From NCBI RefSeq assembly GCF_030811475.1, contig NZ_JAUSQV010000001.1:1759501-1823500 (forward strand): DNA of 64,000 bases. The letters run 5' to 3'. Positions 63,931-64,000 of the stretch are shown here, piece by piece; the stretch's first letter is position 1; each line of letters starts with the position of its first letter. The notes beneath the pieces are model-generated. The model was given only the letters and a program-made list of their open reading frames with translations. It ran no database searches and was not told the origin of the DNA. A program made the position numbers and the translations under genes. The stretch is from Nakamurella flavida. GTDB taxonomy: Bacteria > Actinomycetota > Actinomycetes > Mycobacteriales > Nakamurellaceae.

Positions 63931-64000
63931 CGGCGACCCGGTGCGGTCGGCCTCACCACGGGCCTGGCCCGGCAGGACGGGACGGTCCGCCCGTGTCGTC
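63927..64000 (-). CDS. Possible C-terminus of an upstream gene
   Basis: On the minus strand a frame enters from the right edge and ends with TGA at 63929-63927, overlapping the flippase ATG by four bases. Only about 24 codons are visible (ending APGRR), with no identifiable homology. It is supported only by the overlap pattern used throughout the window. Confidence 0.3.
   Translation of the reverse strand, partial: RHGRTVPSCRARPVVRPTAPGRR

Overview
The window is very GC-rich, uses ATG and GTG starts freely, and packs genes with 4-base ATGA/GTGA overlaps. It carries BldC, Lsr2, Rex, CarD, LpqE, HBHA-like and bS22 proteins, so it is chromosomal DNA of an actinobacterium. Gene order follows two M. 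tuberculosis blocks that are far apart in that genome (around Rv0500-Rv0529 and around Rv3581c-Rv3628). A Nakamurella-like lineage is my inference; no rRNA or other taxonomic marker is present. I saw no tRNA, rRNA, CRISPR array or insertion sequence.

Layout. 1-3373 (minus) is a coupled operon: a Cds1-type PLP enzyme, an M20 amidohydrolase, a COG3375 acyltransferase and the first 30 codons of a MenC/N-succinylamino-acid racemase. The last three resemble the known cassette that converts D-amino acids to L-amino acids through N-succinyl intermediates. 3461-5481 holds a DUF4229 protein, an Lrp/AsnC regulator, BldC with an unusual leader, and a small membrane protein. 5657-15757 (minus) holds cytochrome c maturation genes (tlpA, ccdA, resB, ccsB) with a histidine phosphatase, several membrane proteins, a CobA-HemD fusion and rex. 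hemA, hemC, hemB and hemL, usually found here, are absent. 15986-24741 holds a glutaredoxin, an acyl-CoA dehydrogenase, an odd AMP-ligase-like protein, a HAD phosphatase, an acyltransferase, a sugar epimerase, bS22, an HTH protein and proC. 24833-53466 covers an MFS transporter, ispDF, carD, lpqE, a reverse transcriptase, radA, disA, canB, mutY, clpC, lsr2, lysS, folK/B/P/E, ftsH, hpt, tilS, a DUF2342 protease, dacB and ppa. 53578-56513 holds DUF2516, HBHA-like, uridine-kinase-like and DUF445 proteins. 57070-63930 looks like the edge of an exopolysaccharide locus: two paralogous secreted GH16 hydrolases around a PP-loop protein, then a flippase.

The strongest unusual element lies between lpqE and radA. 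A 511-residue retron-type reverse transcriptase (minus strand) is preceded by about 173 bases bounded by a 17-base-pair inverted repeat with one bulged base. That is the expected layout of a retron msr-msd RNA. The enzyme resembles the myxobacterial (Mx162) type, has an uncharacterised N-terminal domain and an acidic linker, and has no separate effector gene beside it.

The conserved blocks combine DNA repair and stress signalling (radA, disA, mutY, clpC, carD), folate and isoprenoid synthesis, proteostasis (ftsH, clpC) and envelope work (dacB, ccs genes, GH16, flippase). Several genes appear to be transcribed leaderless, with a TANNNT-type -10 element 6-8 bases before the start codon.
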